DNA of 64,000 bases, from assembly GCA_012295225.1 (NCBI GenBank), contig WMKK01000002.1, positions 609,949 to 673,948 on the forward strand, given 5' to 3'. The translations under genes were made by a program, and so were the position numbers. The notes beneath the pieces are model-generated. The model was not told the origin of the DNA. It saw nothing but the letters and a program-made list of their open reading frames with translations, and searched no databases. Of the stretch, positions 38,958 through 48,729 are shown piece by piece. Position 1 is the stretch's first letter. Every line of letters begins with the position of its first letter. The stretch comes from Ostreococcus mediterraneus. Its lineage: Eukaryota; Chlorophyta; Mamiellophyceae; Mamiellales; Bathycoccaceae.

Positions 38958-40352
38958 TTATAAGTGCATGGCGGCGTGGAAATGTGGGGCGAGCCTGGAC
39001 TCGCGCGCAGCTTGTTTGAGCGTGCGCACGATTTCCGCGTTGGCTTGCCAAAATCCGATAGATTTTAATTCGAGCCCGTTCGCCTTGGCGTACGGTTTCA
39101 CAACGTCGTCTCTAAACTTGCGAAGCTTGTGTCTGGGCAGACGCGGACAAAGGTGGTGCTCGGTCTGGAACTGTAAGCCGCCGTGGAACCAATCCAACCA
39201 CGCCGGGCAGCTGATGTCCATCGTGCCGCCGAGCTGCATTTTCACCCACTCGTCGTTTTCGGGTCGTCCTTCAAAGACATTCATGGAGAAGTGCGAAAGA
39301 CAAATCTGGATGTGAATAATCCCCGCAACAGCGTGCGATAAGAAGAAAAATGGTACTCTGTGTCCGACGGGTAAAGCGTGGATCACAGCCCCGAGCCACG
39401 TCGCGAACATCCCAAGCGTGAGAAACTCGACGCCGCGATTGCGCACGTGTTTTGCTTTGATCAGGTGAATCAACGTTTGCGCGTACAAGTTGATGCGCGC
39501 CACAGCCATGATTGGATAAAACGTGTAATGCTGGACGCGCACGAATAATTTAGCCAAGCGACAGTACGTCATTTGTCGATGATGATACAGCGAATACACC
39601 GAGTTGAAGTACTTGTTCGACACCGCGAAGACGGGCATGTGTTGAATATCTGGATCGCACTCTAAAGAGTTGCATGCGCAGTGATGGACGTTGTGCGTGG
39701 CCATCCACCACGCGATACCGACGCCATTAAATAAGTTTCCAACGACCCAGCCAATCATGGCATCCTTCTTACGATCAAACGTAATCGACGTGTGTCCGGC
39801 GTCGTGCCCGATGAACATGCTCTGTTGCCAAAATATCCCGAGCAGCGCCGCGCCAAACATGTGCGTCTTAAACCCCGCTGCCGGGTGCAACACGCACGCC
39901 AGCATCGAACCAAACAACATCGCCATACGCGCCGCGATGTGCACGTAATCCACATACCTCGTACGCAACTCACCCGCTTGCACGCGCGCGTTAAACTTTC
40001 GAAACGCCGTCAAGTGCGCCGGCGCGTCGCGCGCGCCCGCCACCATCCCCACGCGCATCGACTTCAACCGCGCCTCCGCGCGAGGCTGCCCACCATGATA
40101 CGCCATAAACGCATCCGTAATATCCCGCCCCGCGTACTGTTCCAACACCGTCGCACCGCCCGGATGTTTACTCACCCACGCGCTCGCGTCGTACACCCCG
40201 TCGCCCACCACCACCCAACAATCGCTCCCGACGTCGTGCGCGCGCACCTCCTCAAACGTATACACCGCCATCGACGCCGTCGACGCGGCGACATCACCAC
40301 CATCCACCGCATCGGTCGCGCGCGCCCGCGTCGCCGTCCCGCGACTCACCAT
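38958..40352 (-). CDS. Front-end fatty acid / sphingolipid desaturase with N-terminal cytochrome b5 domain
   Basis: The 464-aa protein has a cytochrome b5 domain (residues ~28-100) with the haem motif HPGG (VSKHPGGATVLEQYAGRD) and then a membrane-bound di-iron desaturase. Histidine boxes are HDAGH (~183), HNVHH (~219) and QTEHH (~397). A Gln in place of the first His of box 3 is the hallmark of front-end desaturases (delta-5, -6, -8 fatty acid, or delta-8 sphingoid base). The tail LCPRLPRHKLR matches delta-8 sphingolipid and delta-6-like enzymes. Which substrate it uses cannot be told from sequence; it is not a close match to the acyl-CoA delta-6 desaturase known from O. tauri. The ER membrane is likely. 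The start is the ATG at 40352. Confidence 0.9.
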   Translation of the reverse strand: MVSRGTATRARATDAVDGGDVAASTASMAVYTFEEVRAHDVGSDCWVVVGDGVYDASAWVSKHPGGATVLEQYAGRDITDAFMAYHGGQPRAEARLKSMRVGMVAGARDAPAHLTAFRKFNARVQAGELRTRYVDYVHIAARMAMLFGSMLACVLHPAAGFKTHMFGAALLGIFWQQSMFIGHDAGHTSITFDRKKDAMIGWVVGNLFNGVGIAWWMATHNVHHCACNSLECDPDIQHMPVFAVSNKYFNSVYSLYHHRQMTYCRLAKLFVRVQHYTFYPIMAVARINLYAQTLIHLIKAKHVRNRGVEFLTLGMFATWLGAVIHALPVGHRVPFFFLSHAVAGIIHIQICLSHFSMNVFEGRPENDEWVKMQLGGTMDISCPAWLDWFHGGLQFQTEHHLCPRLPRHKLRKFRDDVVKPYAKANGLELKSIGFWQANAEIVRTLKQAARESRLAPHFHAAMHL

Positions 40353-40423
40353 ATCTCCCGTCGACCGAACGACCCACACGCGCGACCGCGACCACTACCG
40401 CACCCGACGCTGATTCGCGCGCG

Positions 40424-40520
40424 CGTCGTCGCGTCGTCGTCGTCGTCAGGTCGTCGTCAGGTCGTCAGGTCGTCGTCGGCAGGTCGTCGTCGGTCGTCAG
40501 TCGTCAGTCGGTCGTCGTCG
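40424..40520. repeat. GTC-type simple repeat with AGGTCGTC units
   Basis: A tract of CGTCGTC interrupted by CAGGTCGTC and CAGTCGTC units, plausibly grown by slippage. It lies 72-168 bp from the desaturase ATG, in its presumed 5' UTR or promoter. Confidence 0.7.
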
Positions 40521-40615
40521 CGCCCAGGCGCGGTGTCCCGCGCGCGCGCGCGCGCGTCGACGTCGCGGTCGCGGTCGACGTCGACGTCACGGTCGGTCGG
40601 GTATATTCCTGTCAT

Positions 40616-40681
40616 TCGTCCGATGACGCCCCGCGTGGGGGTGATCCCGGACGGTCCTTATCGACGGGAGTACATAGTGTA
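40616..40681 (+). repeat. Dispersed element, copy 1
   Basis: A 66-bp sequence that recurs in inverted orientation at 58558-58620. The core TGATCCCGGACGGTCCTTAT is identical in both, and the flanks TCGTCCGATGA and AGTGTA are shared. Alignment gaps are multiples of three, and one frame keeps RPMxP...VIPDGPY followed by a stop at the same place. Both copies lie between divergent genes. It may be a regulatory element, the remnant of a small repeat, or a short conserved exon. Confidence 0.6.
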
Positions 40682-40842
40682 CTAGTAATTAGGGCTAAGA
40701 AAGCACCGCCGTGACGCGACACCTCGACGATGCTTGACCCACGCCCTCGCGCGCGGGCGTCAGTCCGGTTGAACGTGGTGCTGAAGGGACCGAGGACCCA
40801 GGACCGAGAGGGTTTAGGGGCCTAGACCCTAATTTTTCACGT

Positions 40843-40860
40843 CGCGAGTCATGACTCGCG
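40843..40860. repeat. Perfect 18-bp palindrome CGCGAGTCATGACTCGCG
   Basis: The sequence reads the same on both strands. Its two halves overlap around TGACTC/GAGTCA, the half site of GCN4/AP-1-type bZIP dimers. It lies 162 bp downstream of dispersed element copy 1 and 231 bp upstream of the acyl-ACP desaturase start. Related CGTGACTCG motifs cluster next to copy 2 of the element. Confidence 0.6.
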
Positions 40861-40869
40861 GGTGCGCGC

Positions 40870-40870
<1 letters not shown>

Positions 40871-40912
<42 letters not shown>
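40871..40912. repeat. (CGA)n microsatellite
   Basis: About 14 uninterrupted CGA units upstream of the acyl-ACP desaturase gene. Further broken GAC/ACG runs continue at 41067-41150 and form part of that gene's Thr/Arg-rich transit peptide. Confidence 0.8.
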
Positions 40913-40913
<1 letters not shown>

Positions 40914-41090
40914 CGGCGACGGCGATCGGGCGAGAGGGGACTCGTGGGTATGGTCGGGATTGGTCGATATGGACATCGACCGATCACGACCCTAGTGGTG
41001 GGGACGGGTACGCCGGACGCGCCGTGCCGACGTCGCGACTTGGCGCGGTCGCGCGGTCGCGACTTCGCGACGACGACGACGACGACGACG

Positions 41091-42492
41091 ATGCGCGCGA
41101 CGACGACGATGCGCGCGCCGATGATGACGACGACGACGACGACGCGGGCGACGATGACGACGCGCGCGGCGACGACGAGGACCAAGGCGGTGTCGTCGCC
41201 GCGGATTCTCGTGTCGGGCGACGCCATGCGCGGGCTGAGCGCCACGCGCGCCGAGGTGATCGAGGACATGGGCGCGTTCGCCGCGGGCGAGCTCAGTGGG
41301 TTGTTGAAGGATCCGAATACGAATTGGCAGCCGCAGGATTATTTGCCCGATCCGTCGTCGGTGGATTTTTTGGATGAGGTGCGTGGGCGCGCGGGCGAGC
41401 GCGCGCGCGCGCGGTGGCGAGGGCACGCGCGGATTTAGGGTGAGGATCGTGGGATAAGGATGTTTGGCGCTGGGTGTGCGCGCGCGCGCGCGTGTGGCGT
41501 GCGTGATGCGGGTGGTGTGTGTGTGGAGGAATGTTTTTCGTTGTTTTGTGATGCGTGATGTGTGAATTTGTGCGTGTAGACTGACGCGCGCGCGCGTTCG
41601 CGCTCAAACGTAGGTGGCTGAGATCCGCAAACGCGCGGCGAACATTCCCGACGATCTCTTCGTCGTTCTCGTCGGTGATATGATTACCGAGGAGGCGTTG
41701 CCGACGTACATGAACATGTTGAATACGCTTGAGGGTACGGCGGATTTGACTGGTGCGGACGACACGCCGTGGGCGCAGTGGACGCGCAAGTGGACCGCCG
41801 AGGAAAACCGTCACGGCGACCTCATGAACAAGTACTTGTGGTGCACGGGTAAGGTGAACATGAAGCCGGTTGAGACGACGATCCAAAAGCTCATTGGTAG
41901 CGGTATGAACCCGAAGACGGACAACAACCCGTACTTGGGCTTTGTGTACACGTCTTTCCAAGAGCGCGCGACTAAGATTTCTCACGGGAACACGGCGCGC
42001 TTGGCCAAGGAAGCCGGGGATCCAGCGTTTGCAAAGATGTGCGGTATCATCGCCGCTGACGAAGGTCGCCACGAAATCGCGTACCAGCGCATCATTGACG
42101 AAGTATTGAAGCGTGATCCGGACGGCGCCGTACTTGCTTTCGCCGATATGATGGAGAAGCAAATTACGATGCCGGCGCACATGATGTGCGACGGCCAACA
42201 CAAGGATCGCACGGGCCGTGATCTCTTCAACGATTTCGCGGCTGTCGCCGAACGCACTGGTGTATACACTGGTCACGACTACGCCGACATCATGGACCAC
42301 TTGATCAAGCGTTGGGATATCGAACACCTTCAAGGCTTGAGTGGCGAAGCCGCCGCAGCGCAAGAGTACCTCATGAAGCAACCGAACCGCATCCGCAAGT
42401 TGGTGGACTTTGCCGCCAAGAAGGCTGCTAAGAAGCCCCCGGCCAAGGAAACGTTCTCGTGGATTTACGATCGCCCGGTCTCGATCAACTAA
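41091..42492 (+). CDS. FAB2: Plastid stearoyl-ACP delta-9 desaturase (2 exons)
   Basis: Exons 41091-41378 and 41614-42492 join in phase 0 through a 235-bp intron (GTGCGT...CGTAG), giving [19 protein letters not shown] and ~388 aa. The mature protein matches soluble acyl-ACP desaturases throughout: [44 protein letters not shown] and a terminal FSWIYDRPV. Both di-iron ligand motifs are intact (EENRH and DEGRHE). It puts the first double bond into stearoyl-ACP in the plastid stroma, using ferredoxin. The transit peptide is an odd Met/Thr/Arg-rich tract built from ACG/GCG repeats; start codons at 41091 and 41109 are both plausible. It diverges from the front-end desaturase gene. Confidence 0.95.
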
Positions 42493-42749
42493 ACACGCTC
42501 GAACTGTCTCATTTAGTCAAGAGAGCGTCTTTGGTTTAGTCTTGAGCGCCGTAGCACATATTCACTTTGTACATATTCACTTTTGGTCTTTACCCAGGAA
42601 TCCATTTCGTCAATGCGTGCGTGCACGTGGTTAACACGGTTGATGCGTTTCATCGTAATATTAATGAACGGCTAAAGATTATGATCCTGCGCTTGAGCGC
42701 AGCGCGCGTATTGATGTGACGCGTCGCTTTTCAACGAAACGCAAAGATT

Positions 42750-43583
42750 TTACTTTCGCGGCAACACGGCGTCGATAGACTTCCACACGGCGTCCATATC
42801 TCGAGCGGCATCAATAGCAACAACTTGGTCCTTGTAGTGCGTCAAAATCGGCACAGTTTGCTTATGGTACGCCTCTAATCGCGCCGTGAGCGCCTCCTTC
42901 GTGTCGTCGGAACGTTGCTCCAACGGCTCGCCCGTCACGTCGTCAAGCATTCTCTTCGGCTTAGCAGTCTTACCCTTGGCTTTCTTCAAGCTCGTCGGCG
43001 GGTTGAAATCAGCGTGGTACGATCGCCCGCTCGCCTTGTGAATCCATCGACCGCAGATGCGCTTTTCGAGTAACTCGTCCGCGACTTCAAGAGAAATCAC
43101 CACATCCACGGCTTCCCCGCTGCGCTTCAACATATCATCAAGTTTTCTCGCCTGCTCCAACGTGCGCGGGAACCCATCCAAAATAAATCCATTCGCGCAG
43201 TCTTTCTCCTTTATGCGGTCTCGAATGATCGCCACGACAATATCATCCGTCACGAGTCCGCCGCTATCCATCGCGGCTTTCGCCTCCTTTCCGACATCCG
43301 TTCCCGCCGCGACCGCGGCGCGCAACATATCCCCAGTCGACAACTGCGGAATATTCAACGCCTCTGTGATCTTCGGTGCTTGCGTGCCTGCGCGTGGAAA
43401 AGAGAACGTTTCATGCGCGTCAGTCGTTGATCACGTCGGCACATGTTGTGCGTGCAGTCGGCAGCACTGACCGAGTAAACCATCGCGACGAATCGCGCGT
43501 CGCGCACCTTTACCAGCGCCCGGCGGGCCGAAGATGATGATCACCGCGCGAGGTTTGGATTGTTTCGAAGGACCGCCACCCAT
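42750..43583 (-). CDS. Adenylate kinase (2 exons)
   Basis: Exon 1 43583-43508 encodes [18 protein letters not shown] and most of the P-loop; a 120-bp intron (GTGCGC...GCAG) splits the Gly codon of [12 protein letters not shown]; exon 2 is 43387-42750. The joined protein has 237 aa. Motifs: P-loop [13 protein letters not shown]-binding [19 protein letters not shown], and a long LID domain ([17 protein letters not shown]...[15 protein letters not shown]) as in the long adenylate kinases of cytosol and mitochondria. It equilibrates ATP, ADP and AMP. The LID carries a Lys-rich insert ([12 protein letters not shown]). No clear targeting peptide is visible, so cytosol is likely. Confidence 0.95.
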
Positions 43584-43708
43584 GGTTGCGAATAAGCGCG
43601 CGTCAAAGTGTGCGGAACGCGGTTGTACAGAGAGAGGGCACTTTTGGAGTATTTCTGTGTCGTCTGCCGTCGCGTCGTGGATGTTTTAGTTACAAGAACG
43701 TCGACGAC

Positions 43709-46396
43709 TTAGGTTAACATGGCGACATCGCCCGGACCGACGCCTTTGGAGGCGTAGTACTCGCTAAAGTCTAGCCTGAACAACAAGAATTGGACGTCCA
43801 CGTGGGTTTGTAGTGGGAGCAAGTTCAAGAAACCGTCCACTTGGCGAGAATACAGCGCTGCCAAATCGCTAAGGCGGCGCTTCATATCGTGGACGGCGTC
43901 CTTGTCTAAAAAGTCCTCAGCGGTGGAATCTTCGCCAACCATTGTACCCCACTGTTGGTTTTTCTCACGTTCGGCGATGCGCGCGCGTGCAGCAGCTTTC
44001 TTTGCGACGACTTCAGTGGCTAAATCGTAGAGTTCGTCGGCGAATTCGCGAAATGACATCATGACTTCAAACAAAGAGTAAAGCGTTTGAAGGACGAGTT
44101 GAGACTTGGATCCGAGGAGAGCTTTCTGAACAACTGTATCCAAGAAGACGTCATGCGAGGCTATGATTGCATCCAAATCCTTAGACTCCTCCATGGCTTG
44201 TTCAAACTCCGCCCACGACGTCTCCAAGATCTCAAACATGACGTAATACTGAAAGTTTGACATAAAGTTGTGCATCTCACCTCGCAAGGAATGACATCGA
44301 CGCAACATATCAGCCAAAATCCCGCCCGTTGCCCCATTTACCGCGTCTCTCGAGAGCACGTGCGTCACCGTAGGCTTCATCGTCTGCCAAGTCGAGCATA
44401 AAGCATGTTCGACGCGCTTCAATCGCCATAAAAAGTTGAACACTCGAAGATACTTGCTCATCGCGTGCTCGGTGAATATGGTTGTTAACGGCGGTGTGAG
44501 CGTGTATTCTAACGTAAACACATCCCAGCCGACTTCTTCGTTCAGGTGTGCCATGAGACGAACGCGAAGTCGATCGAGGAATTCAGAGGAATCGGTTTGT
44601 GCGCTGCTACTGCGCACCGCCTGCTCAAGGGTGCCCGCCAACTTGAACGCGCTCAGTGTGTTCGCTGGTTGATTCAAGCTCGGCCCAATGAGGTCCATTA
44701 AGCACTCGTGTAAATCCCCTTGTCCGAGTAACAAATATCGCTTCAACGCCTTGCAATGCTCGCCAAGCTTGTAACGGTCAAACAGTACTCTGCGCACCGC
44801 TGTGTCAACGCGCGCCTTACCCTCGGCAATCAGCACTTCCAATCCTTCTGGGTTTTCAAACTGCAGTCCCCCAGCTTTTTCAACGGCGTTTAAAATGTCC
44901 GCGCGTTCGACAGACCACGTCGCGTCATCACAGCAACGGCGTAAGAAGTTGATACTCTTGCCGAGTCGAAGTACGCTTTGGGCTTGTTCGCGCGTCATAA
45001 ACGGCGGTAACATGTCCTCATCAAACGTATACTTGCGTCGCCACAAATCGTTATCGTGAATAGAGTAATCAACTGCCACGAAAAACTCCCGACATGGGTC
45101 TTCAAGTTCACCACTAACAGTCCAGCGTTGAATCATGCCGAGGAGAGGCGCGGCGCTGGCGCTCAAAATTCTGCGCACGAGAGCTGTTGACGCCGGATCC
45201 CCGTGTCTAGAAATCTTGTACATTGCTGATAAAGCTGCACCGCCGCGCTTGTTATGCGTCGCATCTACCATGACGGCGAGCGTGCGAAGTGTCTTCAAAG
45301 GCTCGGCGAGCCACACGAATAATCGTCGCAACGTCAAATAACTGTCGCCGTTTGTCGCCGCCTTGTGTTGCTGATCCGACAAATACGCCACGATGGGAAC
45401 TTGCGCCTGTGCCTCGAGCACGGCAATGAGTTTGTAGTAATCCGCCAACTCGCGTTGAAGCGCGGCGCGGAACGCCTGCCGCGTACTTCCCTCACCGTTT
45501 TCCATAGACACGCCCGCGGCGCCGTCGTCTCCCAGCGCTTTCTTCACCTTTTTAAATAGCCACCCAACCTCGGTCAAGCACTTGATCAAGTTTCTTCGCC
45601 CCACAGAGATATTCACGTTCGGTGCAATCACGTAGCTCTGTTCAGCGACGGAGAACTTGATAAACTCCCCGTCTATGCCCTGACAAGCGAAGAGCACGTC
45701 GCGGACCAATTCGCGTTCGTCGCACTCCCCCGTCGCCGCGTGCTCAATCTTCAGCGTTCGATACGCATCCGCACGCCGACCGACAGAATGTAACCCTAAC
45801 GCCCCATGTGCACCACCCGCCAGCGCCCGCGCGGTGACGCGCGCGTCCACTACGGTCGAGTCAACGTTCCCGCGTCTCGCGTCTCGCGCCAACGCCTTCG
45901 CTTTGACTTCCAAATCCAACCTCGGCACCACCCCACCGCGCGCGCCCTCCACCCTCGCGCTCGACATCGACGACATCGACGACATCGATGACGAAACCAT
46001 CCCCCCACCCGTCATCCCCCCACCCGCCGCAACGTCCTCAGAAATCGCCAACAACGCCCGCAACGCGCGCGCTCTCCGCGTCCACCCGCCTCTCGCCCGC
46101 GCGCGTTCACACAGCTCCCCAACCTCCGCCCCCGCCGCCGCCCCCCGCGCGCGCGTGACGCGCCGCACAATCCTCCCAACCACATCGCGCTCCTCCGCCC
46201 CGTCGTCACCATCGCCGCGCGACGTCGACGTCGACGGATGCGACGCGCCGATGGTGGAGCCCAACACTCTGGTGGCGTACCGCACCTGCGCATCGATCGC
46301 GCGACTGTCGACGCTGACGTCGTCGCCGTCGCGCGCGAACTCGGCGAGCACGAGGCGGCGTACGAGGGCGTTCACGTGCGCGTCCGCGTGCGTCAT
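43709..46396 (-). CDS. TUBGCP3: Gamma-tubulin complex component (GCP3/Spc98-like)
   Basis: The 895-aa protein has an N-terminal Ala/Arg/Ser-rich region, then GRIP1 (from ~229: ELVRDVLFACQGIDGEFIKF; CLTEVGWLFKKVKKAL) and GRIP2 with FLRRCC, YLLLGQGD, LEYTLTPPLTTIFTEHAMSK then YLRVFNFLWRLKRVE, and a C-terminal FLLFRLDFSEYY. The order and the final SFRLDFNEYY-like motif fit GCP3 more than GCP2. Together with GCP2 and gamma-tubulin it forms the ring complex that nucleates microtubules. The start ATG (46396) is 187 bp from the ABCG start on the other strand; a long antisense open frame over the GCP3 N-terminus is a GC artefact. Confidence 0.9.
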   Translation of the reverse strand: MTHADAHVNALVRRLVLAEFARDGDDVSVDSRAIDAQVRYATRVLGSTIGASHPSTSTSRGDGDDGAEERDVVGRIVRRVTRARGAAAGAEVGELCERARARGGWTRRARALRALLAISEDVAAGGGMTGGGMVSSSMSSMSSMSSARVEGARGGVVPRLDLEVKAKALARDARRGNVDSTVVDARVTARALAGGAHGALGLHSVGRRADAYRTLKIEHAATGECDERELVRDVLFACQGIDGEFIKFSVAEQSYVIAPNVNISVGRRNLIKCLTEVGWLFKKVKKALGDDGAAGVSMENGEGSTRQAFRAALQRELADYYKLIAVLEAQAQVPIVAYLSDQQHKAATNGDSYLTLRRLFVWLAEPLKTLRTLAVMVDATHNKRGGAALSAMYKISRHGDPASTALVRRILSASAAPLLGMIQRWTVSGELEDPCREFFVAVDYSIHDNDLWRRKYTFDEDMLPPFMTREQAQSVLRLGKSINFLRRCCDDATWSVERADILNAVEKAGGLQFENPEGLEVLIAEGKARVDTAVRRVLFDRYKLGEHCKALKRYLLLGQGDLHECLMDLIGPSLNQPANTLSAFKLAGTLEQAVRSSSAQTDSSEFLDRLRVRLMAHLNEEVGWDVFTLEYTLTPPLTTIFTEHAMSKYLRVFNFLWRLKRVEHALCSTWQTMKPTVTHVLSRDAVNGATGGILADMLRRCHSLRGEMHNFMSNFQYYVMFEILETSWAEFEQAMEESKDLDAIIASHDVFLDTVVQKALLGSKSQLVLQTLYSLFEVMMSFREFADELYDLATEVVAKKAAARARIAEREKNQQWGTMVGEDSTAEDFLDKDAVHDMKRRLSDLAALYSRQVDGFLNLLPLQTHVDVQFLLFRLDFSEYYASKGVGPGDVAMLT

Positions 46397-46583
46397 GGGC
46401 CTCGTCGGCGACGAAGCGCGCAGTGACGCCGACGGAGGCGCGCACCGTTTAAAAAACTCTCCAACCAGGACACCGAATACGTGGAACGCTCAATGCGACT
46501 GTTCGTCTCCCTTTGGGATTGCGTGGAAAAACGCACGATGGCGTCACATTCGCGCGCGCGGGGCGACGCCGCGGCCGCCGAGG

Positions 46584-48689
46584 ATGGTGATGGTGATCGG
46601 GGATGACGGTGTTCGTGGCGTTCGTGGTGGAGACGTCGTGAAACGCGCGGCGCGGCGCATGGGTGACGCGGAGGACGGCGTGAAAAGGCGCGAGGGTGGT
46701 GTGGTCGATGGCGCTGGTGACGGTGATGGTGATGATGTTAACGGCTGCGCGAGCGACGCCGCGGCTCCGGATGGCGATCGCGGCGTCGTCGTGGATGTGT
46801 GCGAGCTCGAGAAGGATGCGTTGCGTCGGCGGTTTACGTCGAGCGTCGGGGCGTGTGATGAGGATGAGGGTGCGATTGTGGACGCCGGGTTGAAGACGAC
46901 GTCGAGGCGTCCGCTCGCGGTGGTCGTGCACGAGGTGACGTACGAGGTGCGTAAGCGCGGCGATGCGCACGCGCGCGTGCGATTGCTCGATGATATCAGC
47001 GCGGTGTTTCCGCCTGGGAAAATATCAGCGCTCATGGGTCCGTCGGGGGCGGGGAAGACGACGCTGCTGGATGTCGTGAGCGGACGCAAGACGCAAGGCT
47101 ACTTGCGCGGGCGCGTCGTCGTCGGCGACGAACCTGCGAGTAAAGCCGCGCTGAAGACGTGTGCGGCGTATGTTGAACAGTTTGATTGTTTGTTACCTTC
47201 GCTCACGGTGCGCGAGACGCTGATGTACCAAGCGCAACTTAAAGGTAGGCCGGATGTAAGCGCCAAAGAGCGAGAGGCGCACGTCGAACGGTTGCTCGAC
47301 GATTTACGCCTGCGTTCGTGCGCGGATGTCATCGTCGGCAGCTCTTTATCGCGCGGCGTGTCCGGTGGACAAGCCAAGCGCGTGAATATTGGTATCTCAC
47401 TCGTCACGCAGCCACGGGTGTTGTTTCTCGATGAACCTACGAGTGGATTGGATTCAAAGACGTCGTACGACTTGATGCGCGTCATTCGGAAATTCGCCGA
47501 CGAAGACGGTGTCGCCGTCATCGCCACTATCCATTCCCCGAGCTCTGAAGCGTTTCGGCAATTCGATCGCTTGTTAATGTTGAAGGCTGGCCGAGTCACC
47601 TATGCCGGCCCGCTGTTCGGCGAAGAGGGCGCAGAGACATACTTTTACTCATTGGGGTACTTCTTCGATCCAAATGACAACTTTGCAGACTTTTTGATCA
47701 GCACCGCCGCAGATGACGCCGCGGATTTCCCGCGCGAGTTTGCGCAATCGTTTCATCACAAACGCAATCGTGATGAAGTGCGTAAATACATCAAGGATGT
47801 CGTACACAGAAAATCTATCGGCGACACATCGTCCTCGCTGTCGAGTGCAATCGCTGAAGCGCCGGCGCGAAGTTCTTTCGTCAACGCCGTGTGGACGCTG
47901 TTAAAATACCGCACGTCGAGGAATTACCGCAACGCGCAATTCGTCGGTGCGCGATGCGCAGGTCATCTCATCTTTGCCGTCGTCATGGCCACCATGTATT
48001 GGAATCAAGGGAGATCCATGTCCCTCGCGTCACAAATCAACGTGAGTAACATGCTATTCATGAATAACGTGCTTCCGGCGTTCGCGGCGGGCGCGTACCT
48101 GCCATCCATTTTAATGGAGCGCCCGTTGCTCTACCGCGAATTAGATGACGGCTGTTATCCGCTATTGGCGTACATCACGTACAAGGTGATCGAAGAAGCC
48201 ATCGTGGCGTTTGTCGTATCGCTTCTCGCGACGACGATTGTGTACAACGCAGTCGGACTCATTGGAAACTTTGCCGTGGATTGGTTGACGTACTTTGGCG
48301 TGCAGCAATGCGGCGCGGCTATCGCGTACGCGTGCGCCGCCGTCGCTCGCGATGTCGACGCCGCCAACGCCATCTTACCCGTCTACAACGTGTTGCAAAT
48401 ATTATTCGCCGGGTTGCTTTTACACGCCGAAGACGTGCCGCGCGGATGGAGCTTCTGGCCGCCGACGTTATTCGTGCGGTACGGATGGCAGGCGCAAATG
48501 CTCAATCATTTCAAGCGCGCCGAACCGTCTGTCTTTCTCGATGCCGACGGCGCGTTAGAAGGCATCACTGGATACTATGACATTCGCGGCAGCGTGCGAG
48601 GAAACGTGTTGTTTCTATATCTCCTCTGGATCGTGTGGCTCGCGCTGGCGACGATCGTCACCGCCACCGTTAGACATCAACAACGCTGA
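46584..48689 (+). CDS. ABCG-type half-transporter
   Basis: The 701-aa protein has the ABCG order, nucleotide-binding domain first: Walker A GPSGAGKTT (~151), Q-loop region AAYVEQFD, signature VSGGQAKR (~258), Walker B VLFLDEPTSGLDS (~278) and H-loop IATIHSP. Membrane segments follow from ~436 to the end, including HLIFAVVMATMYWNQGRSMS, VIEEAIVAFVVSLLATTIVY and the last one near 690. ABCG half-transporters dimerise and move lipids, sterols, waxes or hormones; the substrate here is unknown. The frame is open far upstream, where it lies antisense to GCP3; 46584 is the first of several close ATGs before recognisable sequence. Confidence 0.92.
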   Translation: MVMVIGDDGVRGVRGGDVVKRAARRMGDAEDGVKRREGGVVDGAGDGDGDDVNGCASDAAAPDGDRGVVVDVCELEKDALRRRFTSSVGACDEDEGAIVDAGLKTTSRRPLAVVVHEVTYEVRKRGDAHARVRLLDDISAVFPPGKISALMGPSGAGKTTLLDVVSGRKTQGYLRGRVVVGDEPASKAALKTCAAYVEQFDCLLPSLTVRETLMYQAQLKGRPDVSAKEREAHVERLLDDLRLRSCADVIVGSSLSRGVSGGQAKRVNIGISLVTQPRVLFLDEPTSGLDSKTSYDLMRVIRKFADEDGVAVIATIHSPSSEAFRQFDRLLMLKAGRVTYAGPLFGEEGAETYFYSLGYFFDPNDNFADFLISTAADDAADFPREFAQSFHHKRNRDEVRKYIKDVVHRKSIGDTSSSLSSAIAEAPARSSFVNAVWTLLKYRTSRNYRNAQFVGARCAGHLIFAVVMATMYWNQGRSMSLASQINVSNMLFMNNVLPAFAAGAYLPSILMERPLLYRELDDGCYPLLAYITYKVIEEAIVAFVVSLLATTIVYNAVGLIGNFAVDWLTYFGVQQCGAAIAYACAAVARDVDAANAILPVYNVLQILFAGLLLHAEDVPRGWSFWPPTLFVRYGWQAQMLNHFKRAEPSVFLDADGALEGITGYYDIRGSVRGNVLFLYLLWIVWLALATIVTATVRHQQR

Positions 48690-48729
48690 CGCGGCGTCGA
48701 CGCGGTAATAACAAACAATCAAAGAAACG

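Larger units (their letters stand above)
40353..41090. promoter_or_regulatory. Divergent promoter region between two desaturase genes, repeat-rich
   Basis: About 738 bp separate the front-end desaturase (-) from the stearoyl-ACP desaturase (+). It contains a GTC/AGGTCGTC tract, one copy of a dispersed 66-bp element, an 18-bp palindrome and a CGA microsatellite (each listed separately). At 40811-40832 is GGGTTTAGGGGCCTAGACCC, a hairpin-like sequence containing one TTTAGGG unit, the plant telomere repeat. Frames that cross the region encode only low-complexity Arg or Asp runs. No gene is supported. Confidence 0.5.

Noticed and set aside
40811-40832. TTTAGGG telomere-like unit
   Set aside because: Only one unit within a hairpin-like sequence; not an interstitial telomere array.
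45834-46583. A long plus-strand open frame upstream of the ABCG gene
   Set aside because: It lies antisense to the GCP3 N-terminus and is rich in Arg, Ser and Pro, as expected from high-GC frame shadows. Recognisable ABCG sequence begins after 46584.
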